From assembly GCF_945859705.1 (NCBI RefSeq), contig NC_079135.1, positions 27,701,679-27,765,678 of the forward strand: DNA of 64,000 bases. Reading direction: 5' to 3'. Positions 62,441 through 64,000 of the stretch are shown here, in pieces (the stretch's first letter is position 1; each line of letters begins with the position of its first letter). Below the pieces are notes generated by a model. The model saw nothing but the letters and a program-made list of their open reading frames with translations, was not told where the DNA came from and did not search any database. The stretch comes from Episyrphus balteatus. Its lineage: Eukaryota > Arthropoda > Insecta > Diptera > Syrphidae. Made by a program: the position numbers and the translations under genes.

Positions 62441-62515
62441 TTTGCTGGATTTGAACCTCGTACATCCTGATTGAAAGTCCGGTACCTTAACCATCGAGCT
62501 ACTCAGGTATATAAT
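62441..62515 (-). repeat. tRNA-like sequence, probable pseudo-tRNA or SINE head
   Basis: On the minus strand an A-box-like tagctcgatggtt and a B-box-like ggttcaaatcc sit at tRNA spacing. The anticodon-like arm has loop CTTTCAA (TTC at the anticodon position) on a stem with one mismatch. The T-arm and acceptor stems do not pair well, so it is not a convincing functional tRNA. Confidence 0.45.
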
Positions 62516-64000
62516 AAAAGAGTTTCAAATTTGGACTAGTTGAAACCAGAACTTTCTAAGGGCTTCGACTTAATTCCTGATGAGTTGCACTCTCTTAAAG
62601 AATATGGTGACCATTTGTGTTTTTTTTTTTTTCAAAGTTATTATTTTTGGTTAGGTATTTTCTGATTTTTTTTTTATCTTGTAAAAAATTATTTAATAAA
62701 GACTTAATAATATTATATTCTGATTGTCAAATCTTATCATTATTGAGAAGATGAAAGAGAATAACTTTTTACTCAAGAACAATTTTTCTGGAGCAGAAAA
62801 AAATATCTGAAAAATTCGGTTTTTTTAGACTTTAGAGGTTTCACCCGGATGCCGTCAACTTGCATTTTTCCGAAGCAGAAAAAAATTTTTAATTTTTTTG
62901 GGCTTTTGGCTTTTTCTTAAAAATAAGACAATTAACTTTGTTTTGAACTTAGATAAAAAATCTAAAATGTCCATCACTATTTTATTTTTAAATAAGTGGA
63001 GAAGATTAAAATCTTGTGTTCCTTTCTTCTCTACTTACTTGAATATGAACTCCAAATTGGTCAGTAAACCATTTTTAATATCACTATTTTAAACCAATTA
63101 CCGATATGAAAAGATTCACTTTTTTATTTATTTCTTTATAACAATGAATAAAAAAACCAAAAATGGTCACCATAATGGCACTTATCCAAATATTTCTTAT
63201 TCTCATAAGTTTGCCTGACAGTTTAAAAAATTTAGCTTGTACTCACTTTCACAGGGCTTCTAGAAATAAAATTAGTTCGCTTAGGCAAACTTATAAAATT
63301 AAATGCTTTTTACAATGTTTTGCTTGTACTTAAAGGATCTCTACAAATATAAATAAATGTCCCCTAACTTCGCTAAGGCAAACATATAAAACTAAAAGCT
63401 TTTCGCGCATGCGCCTGAAATTGAACTTCTTTTTTTCTCATACAGAGATACAAAATAAACATTTATGTAAGTCGTTATTATTTGAAAGTAATATAAAACA
63501 TACTTTGTAATATTTTCAATCAAAAACAATGATTCAACAATTTTTTAATTCAAATATTAAAATGCAGTAACTATAACACATCTATTTTGTGGAATACCTA
63601 TTTGTTTAAAAAGGCAAAACCGTTTAATGCGGTTTATTTGAAATTCAACGTAATGTTTTTTTTTTATTTAATGAATATCACGACTCATATACTATTGGCA
63701 TAATTTCGGTAATATAGAATTATAATAATAAATGCATTTAAGGCAATTGTATAAGTTGTAGGTACTTCTACCATACTTAAATACATACCTAAGTCATTTT
63801 TGAGTCTAATAATTTTCGAATTGGATAAAAAAAATACAAAGCATTCATAAAGATTTTGTAAGCAGTTCTAATACAATTTCTTTTGCAAAGCCATTTAAAA
63901 GAAGTCAGTTATTGGCTTTTATTTCTTGTGCTTCTACAATGGAATTTCATGTGGCCGTATTGAAATTTAAACGAAATGTTTACATTAATGCTTGTAGAAA
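62516..64000. other. No gene recognised to the window end
   Basis: AT-rich sequence. A loose duplication around taaggcaaac-ttataaaa-ttaaatgctttt occurs near 63280 and 63375. Nothing else is supportable. Confidence 0.4.

Noticed and set aside
62441..62515. tRNA-Glu gene (TTC at the anticodon position, minus strand)
   Set aside because: The A and B boxes are recognisable but the T and acceptor stems do not pair, so it is listed only as tRNA-like.

Overview
This window is nuclear DNA from a true fly (Diptera, probably a brachyceran). It is AT-rich, has small GT-AG introns of about 60-70 nt beside multi-kilobase introns, and its proteins read as insect orthologues. I found no bacterial features, CRISPR arrays or viral genes. 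All coordinates and splice sites were derived by eye from frame continuity and splice consensus. There is no transcript evidence and no database search behind any call.

Seven protein genes are supported. On the + strand: Nedd4 ubiquitin ligase, from a start at 4632 to the stop at 10791, with two likely further exons at 1708-1997 and an A-rich 3' region to about 12300; an unrecognised multi-pass membrane protein at 13433-14438; and a cold-shock-domain protein of the CARHSP1 type at 25382-31814. On the - strand: an RFWD3-type RING/WD40 ubiquitin ligase at 20886-16137; an acetyl-CoA transporter of the SLC33A1 family at 36495-34820; translation initiation factor eIF3e at 46083-39074; and a divergent heterotrimeric G-protein alpha subunit resembling Drosophila G-alpha-f at 56636-48333. 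They are unrelated housekeeping and signalling genes. The two E3 ligases lie 5-6 kb apart with opposite orientation, and CARHSP1 and SLC33A1 converge tail to tail.

The rest is intron and intergenic DNA packed with mobile-element debris. Most striking are four very long foldback elements: 6243-7582 in a Nedd4 intron, 19206-20285 in the RFWD3 intron, 22206-23308 between genes, and 28839-30719 in the CARHSP1 intron. Each has two long inverted arms with defined ends and target-site duplications. The first has an exact 8-bp duplication and equal 645-bp arms. The eIF3e intron holds a TA-flanked MITE, a 1.24-kb hAT-type element that split a reverse-transcriptase fragment and left a precise 8-bp duplication, and a 1.96-kb pogo-like element with a decayed DDE transposase. 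Other remnants are a LINE reverse transcriptase beside the RFWD3 exon-1 donor, a second LINE piece near 37.9 kb, a mariner-like transposase piece near 59.2 kb, a PIF/Harbinger-type MITE at 26198-26349, several MITE families, a roughly 300-bp tandem repeat and two tRNA-like sequences.

The most interesting candidate system is the set of long hairpins. Three sit inside transcribed introns and could yield long double-stranded RNA for the siRNA pathway. The G-alpha gene is also unusual: its inferred N-terminus has neither the usual glycine nor a cysteine for lipid anchoring, and it begins with an 11-nt coding exon about 5.2 kb upstream of the next exon. From about 57 kb to the window end I see no gene.
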